Part shown: positions 48,066-59,102 of the stretch, one piece after another
How positions within the stretch are numbered: position 1 is the stretch's first letter
Layout of the letters: every line of letters begins with the position of its first letter
Assembly: GCA_951213105.1 (NCBI GenBank)
Contig: OX578138.1
Coordinates: 63,835,040 to 63,899,039, forward strand
Source of the DNA: Amaurobius ferox
Lineage: Eukaryota > Arthropoda > Arachnida > Araneae > Amaurobiidae
Reading direction: 5' to 3'
Length of the DNA stretch: 64,000 bases
Program-made: the position numbers and the translations under genes
Notes under the pieces: model-generated
Database searches by the model: none
The model's input: the letters and a program-made list of their open reading frames with translations, nothing else
What the model was told of the DNA's origin: nothing

Positions 48066-51000
48066 TTATTTTATTTTCCGTGGCCTCAGATTATAATGAG
48101 AGTTGCGAAATACTCTCCCGTAAACGGTTGATTTCTGTTCATGTATATTTTCTACATTCTCCTCCTCTTGGGGATTATTTAAATTATTTGAGCTAACTTT
48201 GTCAGTGTTCGTTGTATTCTCTGTGATAGGAATAGTCGATTGACCTCTCGATCTCTCTGCGACCCTTTTCTCTTTCTCTTGAACCTGTTCCGGTGGGAGA
48301 GGGGGGCGCGTTTCCTTCGGGGAGCGGTTATCTTCCAATTCGAGTTGAAATGGGAGAATGTCCTCGAAGGAGCTATCATTCGCCTTCACGGTGGCAACGC
48401 TTATCTCCGGCGCAATGTTTTGTAAGACGCTCTGAGCGTATCTTCCCGTAAACGGTTGGCTTTCCGCGTCGAACTGTGTTTCATGCAATAAATGCGGTCT
48501 CCTATCAGGCATTTCATATATGCGATTTATATTTATTTTGATTGGCTTTGCCCTAGGATCTTTAATTAGTTTTAATAAAAATAAGTGGGTTGTTAGTTTT
48601 TCTATTATTCTATACGGGCCTCTAAAACGTTTTTTTCCGAAGTTTGGAATGTTTTTGACAAAAACTTTTTGGCCTAATTCTAGTTTTCTAAATTTTGCTT
48701 TTTGTAAATATTTTTCCTCCTGTATCTCTTGTGTGCGGATTAAATTTTCGTAGGCTTGTTTGTATGCTACGGCCATAGTTTCCAGCTTTTGAGGTTGATT
48801 TCGTATATAATTTTGAGTCTCTTCCGCGTTATTTGGTACGATGTCCATAAATAATGGTAAGTCCCGTGAAAAGAACAAGAAGTTCGGTGACATACCTGTG
48901 GCTGGGTGGTCTACTGCATTATAACATGCTTTATGAATTCCTACGGCTGTTTCCCAATCGTCTTGCTTGTAACACTCGATTGCACGTTTTATGGCTGAAT
49001 TAATTCTTTCTGAGATTCCATTTGTTCTCGGATTCGCTGCTGAAGTTAATTTTGCATGTATATCTAGTTTATCAAGTATAGATTTGAATAATTGGCTAGT
49101 AAATTGGCTCCCGCGGTCCGTCAACACAAATTCACTTTTGCCGTAAGTAGTTACATACGTAATTAATTTTGTTGCAATGGTGTCTGCCGTAATGTTATCT
49201 ATCGGATAAAGTTCCGCGTGCCTGCTAAAATGACATACCACAGTCAAAATGTACCGGTTCCCATATTTACTTCTTCTTAGAGGTCCCAGAATATCAAGAG
49301 ACACCAAATTTCCTGGGTAATGCGGAATCACATTCCTACCTAATGGGAAGGGGGGGTGAACTCCTTTGAGTCCCCTACAGTCCTCACAAGAATTTACATA
49401 ATTCTTTGTGTCTCCATAAATTCCAACCCAAAAATAGCGTTTGCTAACCAAATCGTACAGTTTTCCTACTCCCTGATGAGGGCTATGCAAATGTAGTAAA
49501 ATTCTACTTTGTAAAGTCTTCGGAACCACTACCCGTTCTATTGCGCTATCGCGGATGCTATTTTTATCTTGCGAGACATACATCAATAAATCCGTTTCTG
49601 GGTCAATAAAATATTGTTCGAAATCCCTAGTTTTGCTATGCTGCTGTTCTCTAATATTATTCCTGAGTTTATTTAAAATTTCGTCTTTAATTTGCTCTGT
49701 GTGTATTTCTTTGATATTTGGAAGTTGGGATTTATTTTCTAAGCTGTTTACTGTTTCAATATTATTTTTATTCCCTACAATTTCTATGTTACCGAGGTTG
49801 TTCTCGAAATTTTCTCTAGAGAGATAGTCTGCTAAGATGTTGGAGTTTCCGTCTATGTGTATAAAGTCATAATCATATTCAGATAGTTTTAATAGCCAGC
49901 GGGCTTCTAAATTAGCCGGGTTAGAAATTTTTAAGTGATATTTAAGGGGTCTGTGGTCGGAAATAATATAGAATTTTTTCCCGTAAAGGTAATTGTGGAA
50001 ATTTTTGACTCCATAGAATATAGCCATGAGTTCTGTTTTTACTGCGGGATATCTTTGCTCGTGTGGTTTAAGTTTTTTACTGTAGTAAAGTACAGGTTGT
50101 AAGCGTTCATTATTCTTTTGTAATAGAACTGAAGAAATAGAGGTCGAGCTTCCGTCTGTATTAAGGTAGAATGGTTTGTCTAAATCCGGTTGTAGCACTA
50201 AAGGATGTTGGAAAAATTTATTTTGTAGTTCTTGAAATGCGTCATTGCATTGCGGAGACCATGAAAATTTATTCCGCTTAGCCGTTAGCTCAACTAGTGG
50301 AGCGGTGAGTTGCGCATAGTCTGGGATTAATGTTCGATAAAAATTACATAGGCCTAAAAATTTTTTTAGCTTTCGAACAGTGTTTGGTCTGGGGAAAGAA
50401 ACAATTTTTTTCGTATTATTATCAGTTGGACTTAATCCCTGTTTAGTCACTGTAAACCCTAAATATTCCATTTTCTCTCTAGAGAATTCACATTTGGTCG
50501 GTGTCAATGTTAAATTAAAATCTCTTAGCCTTTGAAAAACAAGCTCTAATTTCTCTTTTAATCCTTCATATGTGTGTGCCGCTAAAACCACATCATCAAA
50601 ATATGCGTAAATGTCATGTTCGTGTAAATCTCTAAGAACGATATCTATAGCTTTTTGAAACCACGCGCCGCTAGTTTTATGTCCAAATATTAATCTGTTG
50701 TATTCGAATCTTCCATATGGGCTTGTGAATGCCATCTTATGTCTTTCTTCCTCTGGTAATAAAATTTGTGAAAATGCGCTCTGGAAATCTAATTTTGCGT
50801 AAAATTCGAAACCTGCTAGTTTTGTCATAATATTTTGAATTTTTGGTACTGGATAATTAAAGTTCTGTGAGATACTGTTTAAGAGTCGTATATCCAAACA
50901 AATTCTGAATTTATCTGTATTTTGTTTTTTCACTAGAACCATTCCTGCGCTATAATTAGAGTCGCTATGCCTAATTATGTTTGCTTGCAACATTTCATCA

Positions 51001-52056
51001 ATTTGTCTTTTTAATTCTTTTCTCAAAGCGTAGGGCACGTCATAAGCTCTAATTTCTATCGGATTCTGGTGCGATAAAATAAATTTAGGTTTTACTACTT
51101 CAGTACATCCTAAAGTGTTTAAATTTTTGGAAAATACGTCTCCGTAATCCATTAATAATTTCAATAAATCTTTCCTCTGATCGACTGGCATGTGGTCTAA
51201 GTTAAAGTCTGTTTCCAGTAATTCGTTCCGTCTAATTTCTCTTATTTTATTTATTCTCTCTTCCAATTCTATTTTATTCCTATTAGTATCTGTAAGGTGA
51301 ATTTCCTCATTAGCCTGTTTAATATTGTGTTTTAATTTCCCTATCAAAGTGTTTTTATTAAGTGTAATTTTATGTGATCCTTCATTCTTAATTGATATGA
51401 ATTTATTTGGGTTAGTCTCTTCTGTTTCTAAGTGAAAAATCGTTGGGTTGATGTTTAAAGGCTGTTTTAAAATTTTTGGTTCAAAATTATAATTTTCTAA
51501 TTTATTTTCTGTGTAAGTGCAATTAATTTCAACTAGTTTAGATTCTTGCGGGTCTATTTTAATTTTCTTGCGCGTTCTAATTGCTGTATCTGAATTTATA
51601 TTTAGCACGCTTTCTTGCTCTCCTAAAGGGATTATTATATTATCTATTTTTATTATGTTTTGTTTAGTATCGATGATGGCGTTATGAAGTTTCAAAAAAT
51701 CAAAACCGATTATCCCAGCATAATTATGCGGAAATTTGGCGGTAGTAACGTAGAATATGTGTTTAAAGATTTTATTTTCAATTTTAAATGACGTTTGTAT
51801 AACGTTTATATAATTTAGTCTTTCTCCTGCCAACGTTTTAATTGTGACTGATCTAGATAAATATTTGACGTGACATATTTCCCTTATTTTTTGGAATTCT
51901 TCTTTTCCGATTATACTAATCGTCGCTCCACTGTCTACCATCATTGCAACGGGCCTTTTATTAAACATAACTTGTATTGTAGGTAATTTTATAGATTTTT
52001 CTCCTAATTTTTCGTCTAAAGCAGAAATCACTTCGTATTTACACACCTTCCTATCC
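48066..52056 (-). CDS. pol: Pol polyprotein of the gypsy element, 5' end cut off by a LINE
   Basis: Open for about 1330 codons. Numbering from the edge of the LINE: aspartic protease DSGA at 42-45; reverse transcriptase with YFDD at 486-489; RNase H Asp 634, Glu 676 and Asp 701; integrase zinc finger His 856, His 861, Cys 891, Cys 894; catalytic Asp 922, Asp 981 and Glu 1017 with 35 residues between the last two; a GPY module near 1147. The C-terminal 180 residues are low-complexity, acidic then basic (ending RPRKIK), with no chromodomain. There is no natural start codon: translation would come from the gag frameshift. The LINE and one extra target copy separate the first few dozen codons, so this copy cannot make Gag-Pol. 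All key catalytic residues remain. Confidence 0.92.
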
Positions 52057-52057
52057 A

Positions 52058-52753
52058 CTTGAGGCCATCAACCAGGCCATCCTCTGGGCCGGCAAAAACA
52101 ATTTAAAAATCAACATCTTTTCGGACAGTCAGTCATCTATTTCGGCTTTTAAATCTATCAAGAATAAAACGAAATTTCTATCTAAAATTAAAACTAATGC
52201 TCACCCCTACAAATCATTAATTAACTTATCCTGGGTCAAGGCCCATTCTAATATTCAGGGCAACGAAGTCGCCGATGAACTGGCCAAACAAGCTACGATC
52301 TCCGGCACCCCACTCCTTATACCTTTTCCCTACTCCTTTTTGATTAATAATTGTAAATCTTTCCTTCTTAAAAATTGGCAATCTCTTCTTAATGATTATA
52401 TTTCCCCCCGGACTCATGACCCTGCCAGAATTCTAAGCTATTTACCCAAAGTCAACCCCAATTTTCAAATTTATAACAAATTCTTAATCTATTTTTTAAC
52501 GGGTCATGGTCCTTTTCTTGACTATCTTCATTTTTTCAAACATAAACGTTCTTCAAATTGTCTTTGTAATTCATATGGTGACGTAGATCATTACGTCTTT
52601 AATTGCCCCCATACCTCAAAATTTCACTTAACCCGTCCTCCAGATAATCTTCGTGCGACTTGGTTCTCTGGTGTCAGAACCAATAAAATTCTTTTAAATA
52701 GGTTGAAAAACTGTGTTTTAATTGCGAGAGAAATCTCCAATCAGGTTCCTTAG
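52058..52753 (+). CDS. LINE ORF2, C-terminal fragment: RNase H and zinc finger
   Basis: Partial frame of about 230 codons cut at its 5' end by truncation, ending TAG. RNase H motifs: FSDSQSSI near residue 22 and WVKAHSNIQGNEVADELAKQ near residue 60, the form found in I, R1 and Jockey-type LINEs. A C-terminal C-L-C-N-x6-HYVFNCPH motif near residue 170 is the nucleic-acid-binding finger common in these ORF2 proteins. Endonuclease and reverse transcriptase are lost, so it encodes no active transposition protein. Clade assignment needs the missing domains. Confidence 0.85.
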   Translation, partial: LEAINQAILWAGKNNLKINIFSDSQSSISAFKSIKNKTKFLSKIKTNAHPYKSLINLSWVKAHSNIQGNEVADELAKQATISGTPLLIPFPYSFLINNCKSFLLKNWQSLLNDYISPRTHDPARILSYLPKVNPNFQIYNKFLIYFLTGHGPFLDYLHFFKHKRSSNCLCNSYGDVDHYVFNCPHTSKFHLTRPPDNLRATWFSGVRTNKILLNRLKNCVLIAREISNQVP

Positions 52754-53334
52754 CAAGCTTGGTGCCAACTGCTTTCAATTTTCTTCGGTCAATGTTGTCC
52801 TCCCTGTTCCAGGCGTTTGTCTCTTATTGTTTCTGTACTTACACTTTTCGGTGTCCGTCTTTTGTATATTTTGTTTCCTGTCTATATTTCTCTGTTGTAT
52901 ATATCTGTTTTCCCTGTGTTCCTCGGCTGTTCATATATTTGAAAGTCTTACCATGTACATGTAGTGCACTTAACTTTATTGCACTTAACTTTTTCCGGTT
53001 ACCTCAACTGATTGTAACCTTTATTCAGCTATGTTCTTTTTGCTTTCTTTTGTTGGTTTTTACTGTATTGTCCCTTTTCCCGCGGTTGCTCGGATTCTTT
53101 TGGCCATACGTTTTACATAAATTTAATTTCATTTTAAGAAAATAATTTAATTTTTACCTCAAAATTCAAAATTTGTTGAAATCTACGTTTCTTTGCCTCC
53201 CTTCCCACTGTATTTTATGTAAAACTCTAAAACTGTCTGTATATATATTTACCATGTAACCACTTTATTGAATTTTAAATAATTGCAGACTGAAACTTGG
53301 TGACTGACTGGAGGACGGTTTCGGCTAACCTCCT

Positions 53335-53401
53335 CTCCCGGCCACACATTAAACTGCCGTAAGCCCTAGGGTTGGCTGTGTGGTCTGGGCCTTCGACATC
53401 G
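53335..53401 (+). other. LINE 3'-terminal hairpin and tail
   Basis: GGCCACACA (53340-53348) pairs with TGTGTGGTC (53377-53385); an inner helix GCC/GGC closes a 15-18 base loop. CTGGGCCTTCGACATCG follows as the tail. The position at the extreme 3' end, shared with SINEs, fits a reverse transcriptase recognition element of the type known from eel UnaL2/UnaSINE1. Confidence 0.8.
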
Positions 53402-53524
53402 ACACCTTCCTATCCTTATGAATTTGTACATTCTTTATTTCTCCCTGGTTATCAACATAACCAAATCCATCGTAACTTAACTGGGGCGGGTTTTTTGGGA
53501 GCTTATGATAATTGCCGCCCCTCT

Positions 53525-54601
53525 CTAGTTTAAAGCAGCTCTTCTGGGGAATGTATTTTCTCTCTCATTGTATCTGTTTCCTCTAAATGTACGTGAAAAC
53601 CCCGGATTTCGCCTTGCGTATTCTCCGCGGGGGAAATTGTTAGCTGGCCCCTGCCTTTCTCTTTGCGTATATTGCCTTTCGCTCTGGTTGTTAAACTGCT
53701 GTGGGCGTGAACTCTGGGATCTACGCATTTCATTTTCCCGGTTATATAGTCTACAATTTATCATCAGATGGTTTGTGCGTCCGCAAAATAGACAAAACAT
53801 ATCATTAGGGATATTATTATTAGAAGTTCTAGCTTTAGGTGTGTTTTGTTCCAATCTAAGTGCGTTAATTTGTTCGCCTAATGTTTCTAACAAATATCTG
53901 TTAGCATTTTCCTGTTCTTTTCGTAGTTTTTCGATTTCAGTTTGTAAAGCCGGTGGTCCAGGGTGCGTGATAATATTGTTTACAGCTTCTGTTTCAGGTG
54001 GAGAAATTGCTATTGCGTTTTCAATATTTTCTGCTATTACAATCGCCGCTTCGAAGGATAACGGGTTTGCTTTTAGCACCTCTCTCTTAATTTGCGTGTT
54101 TAGTGCGTCCAAAAATTTTCCTAGTCTTAATTGGTCAATGATTTTTTTCGACTCCTCGCTACTCAAATCACCTGCACTTTCTAGATAAGTCAGCGTGATA
54201 CATTTGATTCTGTGTGCTAATGCCTTAACGCTCTCACCTTCAAATTGTTTAGTTAGAGTAAATTGTATTTGGCGGGTCGTTATGCTAGTCCTCTGTGAAA
54301 AAAATTCTAGTAGCCTTTCCTTTAGTACTTCGTACGAATTTTCTTTACGTAATTCCGGCGAACTCGCTAGGAATTTTAGTGCATTTCCCTTTAAACGCGA
54401 CTTTAATACTACGAGTTTTTCTGGTTCGGTCCATTTTCCTAGCTTGGCTATCGAATCAAATTGATCGAAAAATATTTTACAGTCTGTTTCAGCATTTCCT
54501 TCGAATACCCCAAGTAAAAAGGTTAACCCCTGTAAACGACTTTGATTTTCGCCTCCCTGCTCGGGCGCTTCTGTACTATTTGTATCCGGCATCTTGTACA
54601 A
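53525..54601 (-). CDS. gag: Gag of the gypsy element
   Basis: 358 codons, intact, first ATG at 54601 with a second in-frame ATG three codons later. A capsid-like region (FFDQFDSIAKLGKW; KSRLKGNALKFL) has the gypsy/mag-type retrotransposon gag pattern. A coiled-coil-like stretch follows near residues 220-250. A zinc knuckle C-x2-C-x4-H-x4-C lies at residues 270-283. The tail is rich in Arg, Asn and Gln and should bind RNA. Gag packages the element RNA in virus-like particles. The stop (TAG, 53525-53527) directly follows a -1 slippery heptamer, so most ribosomes should end here and a minority continue into pol. Confidence 0.9.
   Translation of the reverse strand: MYKMPDTNSTEAPEQGGENQSRLQGLTFLLGVFEGNAETDCKIFFDQFDSIAKLGKWTEPEKLVVLKSRLKGNALKFLASSPELRKENSYEVLKERLLEFFSQRTSITTRQIQFTLTKQFEGESVKALAHRIKCITLTYLESAGDLSSEESKKIIDQLRLGKFLDALNTQIKREVLKANPLSFEAAIVIAENIENAIAISPPETEAVNNIITHPGPPALQTEIEKLRKEQENANRYLLETLGEQINALRLEQNTPKARTSNNNIPNDMFCLFCGRTNHLMINCRLYNRENEMRRSQSSRPQQFNNQSERQYTQRERQGPANNFPRGEYARRNPGFSRTFRGNRYNERENTFPRRAALN
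53528..53534 (-). promoter_or_regulatory. Programmed -1 frameshift site TTTAAAC at the gag-pol junction
   Basis: In the gag frame the minus strand reads T TTA AAC then TAG, a canonical X-XXY-YYZ slippery heptamer immediately before the gag stop. A -1 slip enters the frame that stays open (about 38 codons) to the LINE insertion point at 53415 and continues in the same frame as pol on the other side. No downstream stimulatory fold was tested. Confidence 0.78.
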
Positions 54602-54781
54602 TTTTTATATCTACTTTCAAATTATTAAATATTAACTCACTTATTATTTACAATATTACAAAGATCTTCCCATGATGCATATTCATTTCACAAAAAAAAA
54701 TTTCTCTGAATTTTGAATTTTGAATAATTACATTATCCAGTCAAATATTAATCGAGGCACTTTGATAACTGTGCACAAGAC

Positions 54782-54795
54782 TGGTCTCGGCGCCA
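54782..54795 (-). other. Putative tRNA primer binding site
   Basis: On the minus strand TGGCGCCGAGACC begins five bases inside the 5' LTR. TGG is the usual start of a site pairing with a tRNA 3' CCA end. I did not identify the tRNA. Confidence 0.6.
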
Positions 54796-54800
54796 TAATA

Positions 54801-55669
54801 TGTGGCGTGGCTCCGCTGAAATCTTACAATTACACATTGGCCGTTAATCGTACTTCTGCACGCCACTTGCTCGATTACCGAGCATATCTCCAGGTTCTGA
54901 TTAATTAGAAAATGCATCACGAGAACACACAATAAATACTAATTAAAAGTTAATAAAGCTTTTATTTTAAAATACTTATATTCAAAACTTGTTACTTAAA
55001 ATTTAAAAAACCACAAAATGTCATCTTAATTACATAGAACATATTTACATTCGCTAAGTAGGTATTGGATAATGATCGATCTGATCATTTCCCCCTCTCT
55101 AGTTAAATTAAATATCATAATAGCCCTCAAGTTAGGCAGTTAACTTCCTTATTAAATAATATATATTCTCTGATACTCAGTCTGCAGTGGGAGAGAACAA
55201 ACGGACTTACCCCATTTAGGCACTGGCAGGACGGCATCGAGGTGGCACTCATCCGTCGATTTTTGCATGCAGAACCTAACTCTGACAATTACCAACTGAG
55301 TTCTCTCTCAACTCTTCTTCTCTTCGTCGGGATCTCGGACGGCCCCCTGGCCGGGCTCCATAACTGACGCTTGGCCGCTATAGGTTCGAAAACCCATAAA
55401 TTCAGTGACGCGGCCGGGCTCCATCGAATCACTGGATTTGGCCCCTTCCCAAGGGTTGGCTAAAAATTCGGGGGCTCTAGCCCTCTTGCAGGTGTCCATT
55501 TTATTTAAAAATAAGATAGCGTCCTTTGCCATTTTCTCACCACTGCAGCTGGTCTCTTACTCATAGCCAAGGAATGTCAACCGTTCCCAAAGAGAGAGAG
55601 GGGGGGGGGGGGGTAATACTTTCTAGAAGTGAAGTGGCGACAGGAAAATTCCAATACTGTCCCACGACA
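54801..55669 (-). repeat. 5' LTR of the gypsy element
   Basis: 869 bp. By my reading it differs from the other LTR by one substitution (near 55468, C versus G at 45475) and the length of a G run near 55605. It borders the PBS-like site on its inner side. A 74-codon frame on the minus strand (55308-55532) lies within it. Confidence 0.93.
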
Positions 55670-55778
55670 TATGTATATATATATGTATGTATGTATGTAT
55701 ATATATGTATGTATGCATATATATATGTATGTATGTATGTATATATATGTATGTATGCATATATATATGTATGTATGT

Positions 55779-55812
<34 letters not shown>

Positions 55813-55828
55813 GTATATATATGTATAT

Positions 55829-55862
<34 letters not shown>

Positions 55863-55985
55863 GTATATATATGTATATATATATATATATGTATGTATAT
55901 ATATATATGTATGTATGTATATATATATATATGTATGTATATATATATATGTATGTATATATATGTGTGTATATATATATATGTG

Positions 55986-56016
<31 letters not shown>

Positions 56017-56051
56017 AAATATATATATATATGTGTGTATATATATATATG

Positions 56052-56089
<38 letters not shown>

Positions 56090-56095
56090 TATATA
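55670..56095. repeat. TA/TATG microsatellite right of gypsy
   Basis: Continuation of 44478-44807 beyond the gypsy target duplication TATGT. Confidence 0.95.
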
Positions 56096-56526
56096 TGCTG
56101 TCTTGTTAAGAAAATATAAAATTTCAAATAAATTTCGAAGTTTTCGCTCGAATTTCAAAAAAAAATCTATCTAGTTCTATACGTGAAAATAGTCAAAACG
56201 TGTTCAGGATGTCTTTAAACATAATATATTAGCATCAAAATCTCGAAATCGAAATTTTTTTTGTGAAAACAATACTTTTTCAATAATACTACATATGAAA
56301 AAGTAAAAATGTGTCATAAAACCACAATTATTTAGAAATGATACTTTTTATTTTAAATTTTAATTATTTTGCAGTAGTTTTCTTTTATTTTAGGTACCAT
56401 TAACTACGATAATTGAATAACTGTAAATGTTTCTCACCAACTACAGATGTCTATTAAAAAAAAAAATCATTTGAACACGTTTAGGTTTTCGTCTGTTACT
56501 TTTCTGTCGCAAATTAAACTAGAAGT

Positions 56527-57030
56527 GCTGAACCATGGAGGTAAAAGTAAGGAATTAAAACTTCATATTAAGAAAACTCAAATATCGTTTGAGATATTAA
56601 TTCTGATGGCGCTGGGATAAGTAGTTCTGCATTGTATGTATTTCTATGGCAAAAAGCCTAAAATATTTATTTAAACTGTTATTTTTAAAAAAAATTAGTT
56701 ATTAGCGCGATGCAAAGCAGAACTGAAACAATAAAGAATATTCCTACATATTTAAAATGATTTTACCTTTCAATTCATTTTTATCTCCATACGTTCTGTA
56801 CTCTATTCTACAACTATGAAAAAATACTAGTTAATTATACTCATTATTAGGGAACCCTTAATATAAAAATAATCAAAAATGCATATACTATATACGTCTT
56901 TCTGTCGTGTCAACTAACAATAGCAACTACTTAACACAAGTGACACCTAGATATAATTCTCACAGCATTGCGGCATTTTCAAGAGTTTCATCCATAGGAG
57001 TTTTATCTCCTTATTTCTAACTCCATGTGC
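56527..57030 (-). repeat. Family E copy, uninterrupted
   Basis: Complement of the 7232-8705 element without the family B insertion. Confidence 0.7.
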
Positions 57031-57034
57031 TGAA

Positions 57035-57255
57035 CAGTCGCTCTTAAAAAACACTTGACGGTGGCGTGATTAAATTCTTCAAAAATAATTCCTTCAAGCG
57101 AGGACATAAATTGTTCTTTTTCTTCCCCAGTAATCGGAAATGTTTTCATTTGGAGGAAGCAAGCTTTCTTTCAGGCACTTTCAATGTCGTCTGCCGGGGC
57201 ATATAGACTTTTCATTACAAAACCTGTTGTTATTCATGGCACGATATTTGATGCA
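57035..57255 (-). pseudogene. Decayed coding-like remnant, unrecognised
   Basis: The minus strand reads KTFPITGEEKEQFMSSLEG and IFEEFNHATVKCFLRATVQHM from about 57150 leftward, with one stop further upstream. No family recognised. It borders family E. Confidence 0.28.
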
Positions 57256-57617
57256 TTTTCATTTCTTCTTGTGACGTTATATTCGATATCTCGAATACTT
57301 TCTAGTATTCATTTTATTCGAGTAGTATTCGCGGATAGTATTCGTCCATCTCTAATAAAAAGTCACCTCAAACTACATAATTTAAATGTTTTTAAGCAAT
57401 ATAGTTATCATTTATAAGTCCAAGAATTTTATGACCTAAAAATCGTTTACATCTGTCCTATAAAAATTAATTTATGATCCCCCCCCCCCCCAATAAACCA
57501 AAAATCCCTTATTTACACAAAAAGATGCCCTAAAAATACACTTTTTGTTTCCGTATCAACTTAGAACGTTTCTTATCATTAAAAGAAAGAAATAAGTCTT
57601 ACGACAAGTAAAAAAAA

Positions 57618-58701
57618 TCTGATATAGGGAACACATGACTTTCCTTATACAATGCAATGAATTTACAACTTTTACAGTTAAAAAAATCTGATGTGGGCAG
57701 CACATGACTTTCCTTATATAATGCAATGAATTTACTACTTTTACAGTAAAAAAAATCTGATGTGGGCAACACATGACTTTCTTATATAATGTAATGAATG
57801 TACTACTTTTACAGTAAAAAAAATAGATTTTTCTTATAGTAGATACTAATATTCTTTCCAAGATATTGAATTTTCGACAATTAGTCGTCATTTTCATTGA
57901 TTTAGCGCCATTTTTATCCATTTGGCAAGATGTTCGTTAATTTGGCAATATTTCAAAAAGTCGCCAAGTTGGCGACATTCCGCCAAATTCGTCGCCAAAA
58001 TATCGCCAAGCGTTATGGACAAAGAAATAAGTTATTCTTACAAAAGATAAATGACTATTGGCGTTCAAGTACAAAAATATTACTTAAAGTATCTTTTTTC
58101 ACGAATGGAACGAGCTAGATCCACAAGAATGATGTCACCCAATTTATCGCATGGTATTACATATGAAAAGTGTACATGTTTCTCAATAGGAAATATTTTT
58201 TTTTTAATTTTATATGACTTTTTGATAATTTTTTTGAAAAATGTACAATATCTCGAGAACGGTTCATGTTAGCGTTCTGAAATCTGTGTCCATCGTTTTC
58301 TAATGAAAAATTACATACGAAATGTCTATTTGCGTAACTTCATTAGCGGTTTTGATTTTTTGACGATTTTTTCAAAATTTCATTCGAAAATTTAGGGGGG
58401 TTCTGAACATTCGATTGCGTATAAAAACAATAAGCTTCCAATGTTTACAGATTGTGATTTTTGTACCAAATTTTGTTCGAATCGGTCTATTCGTTCGTCA
58501 ATTATCGTCTCCACAGACTCACTGACACACACACACACACACACATACTTTCACACATACACACACACACAGACATCACTTCAAAAATGTTTGTTTCGCA
58601 ATCAGGGATGCTTGAAACGTGCTCTCCCGTCGAAAACTTGAATTCGAATTTTCGACCCCCGTCACAATACTTTCCTTATACATTATGTATATAAGGAAAG
58701 T
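57618..58701 (+). repeat. Family B copy with three tandem 5' ends
   Basis: TCTGATATAGGG (57618), TCTGATGTGGGC (57687) and TCTGATGTGGGC (57756) begin units 69 bp apart; only the third continues to the complete element and palindrome ending 58701. Confidence 0.8.
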
Positions 58702-59102
58702 AAAAATGTGCAATGCACTCTTAGCAGACTCATCCTCACTGCTGTATTTTATACCTCAATTTTCGTTTCAGCTAGTATATCTTCATATCGCCAAAAATGC
58801 AAATGCATTGTTGAATTTTGAGTAGGGAGAATTTAAAATATAAGCAAAGTTTAAAGCTCGTGTGTCAAAATGTCTTTCACTACCTTCTTAAAAATTCTTA
58901 TTGATAAATTAAAACTTGAGCATGAATTTATCCCTCAATTTATCTATTTTTATAAATTGTTATGTAAAACAAATATTGAACGAAAACAACTTGATATCGG
59001 CGATTCTATTTTTAGAATTAAACGTTGTTGCGATTGATTTAGCATTCAAGAATACTGAAAGCAACACTGAATTTCCTTAAAACTTAAACACACTAAAAAA
59101 AA

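Larger units (their letters stand above)
52057..53401 (+). mobile_element. 5'-truncated LINE (I/Jockey-like) inserted in gypsy pol
   Basis: Plus-strand insertion flanked by a perfect 14 bp target duplication ACACCTTCCTATCC (52043-52056 and 53402-53415), the gypsy pol frame resuming on both sides. It contains the RNase H and C-terminal zinc finger end of ORF2, a 580 bp 3' UTR and a terminal hairpin. About 1.35 kb of a full LINE remains. The intact partial frame and perfect duplication indicate a recent event. Its 3' hairpin is shared with the SINEs and solo hairpins in this window. Confidence 0.9.
44808..55669 (-). mobile_element. Full-length Ty3/gypsy LTR retrotransposon, interrupted by a LINE
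   Basis: Minus-strand element with two LTRs beginning TGTGGCG and ending CGACA on the plus strand, a PBS-like site, gag, a frameshift site, pol in the order protease-RT-RNase H-integrase (the gypsy order) and a 2.4 kb non-coding 3' region. The five bases TATGT flank both ends (44803-44807 and 55670-55674) as the target duplication. It inserted in a long TA/TATG microsatellite, the halves of which lie on either side. Excluding the nested LINE and its extra target copy it is about 9.5 kb. No env-like open frame is present. Confidence 0.93.

Noticed and set aside
48179..49827. Frames on either strand inside pol (48179-48379, 48240-48425, 48520-48753, 49555-49827)
   Set aside because: They are shadows of the pol frame.
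52057..52058. GTG at 52058 as the natural pol start
   Set aside because: These bases belong to the LINE. The pol frame continues on the far side of the insertion and is entered by frameshift from gag.
57556..57921. 121-codon minus-strand frame with repeated peptides
   Set aside because: It is the antisense of the three tandem family B ends; the repetition is the 69 bp DNA unit.
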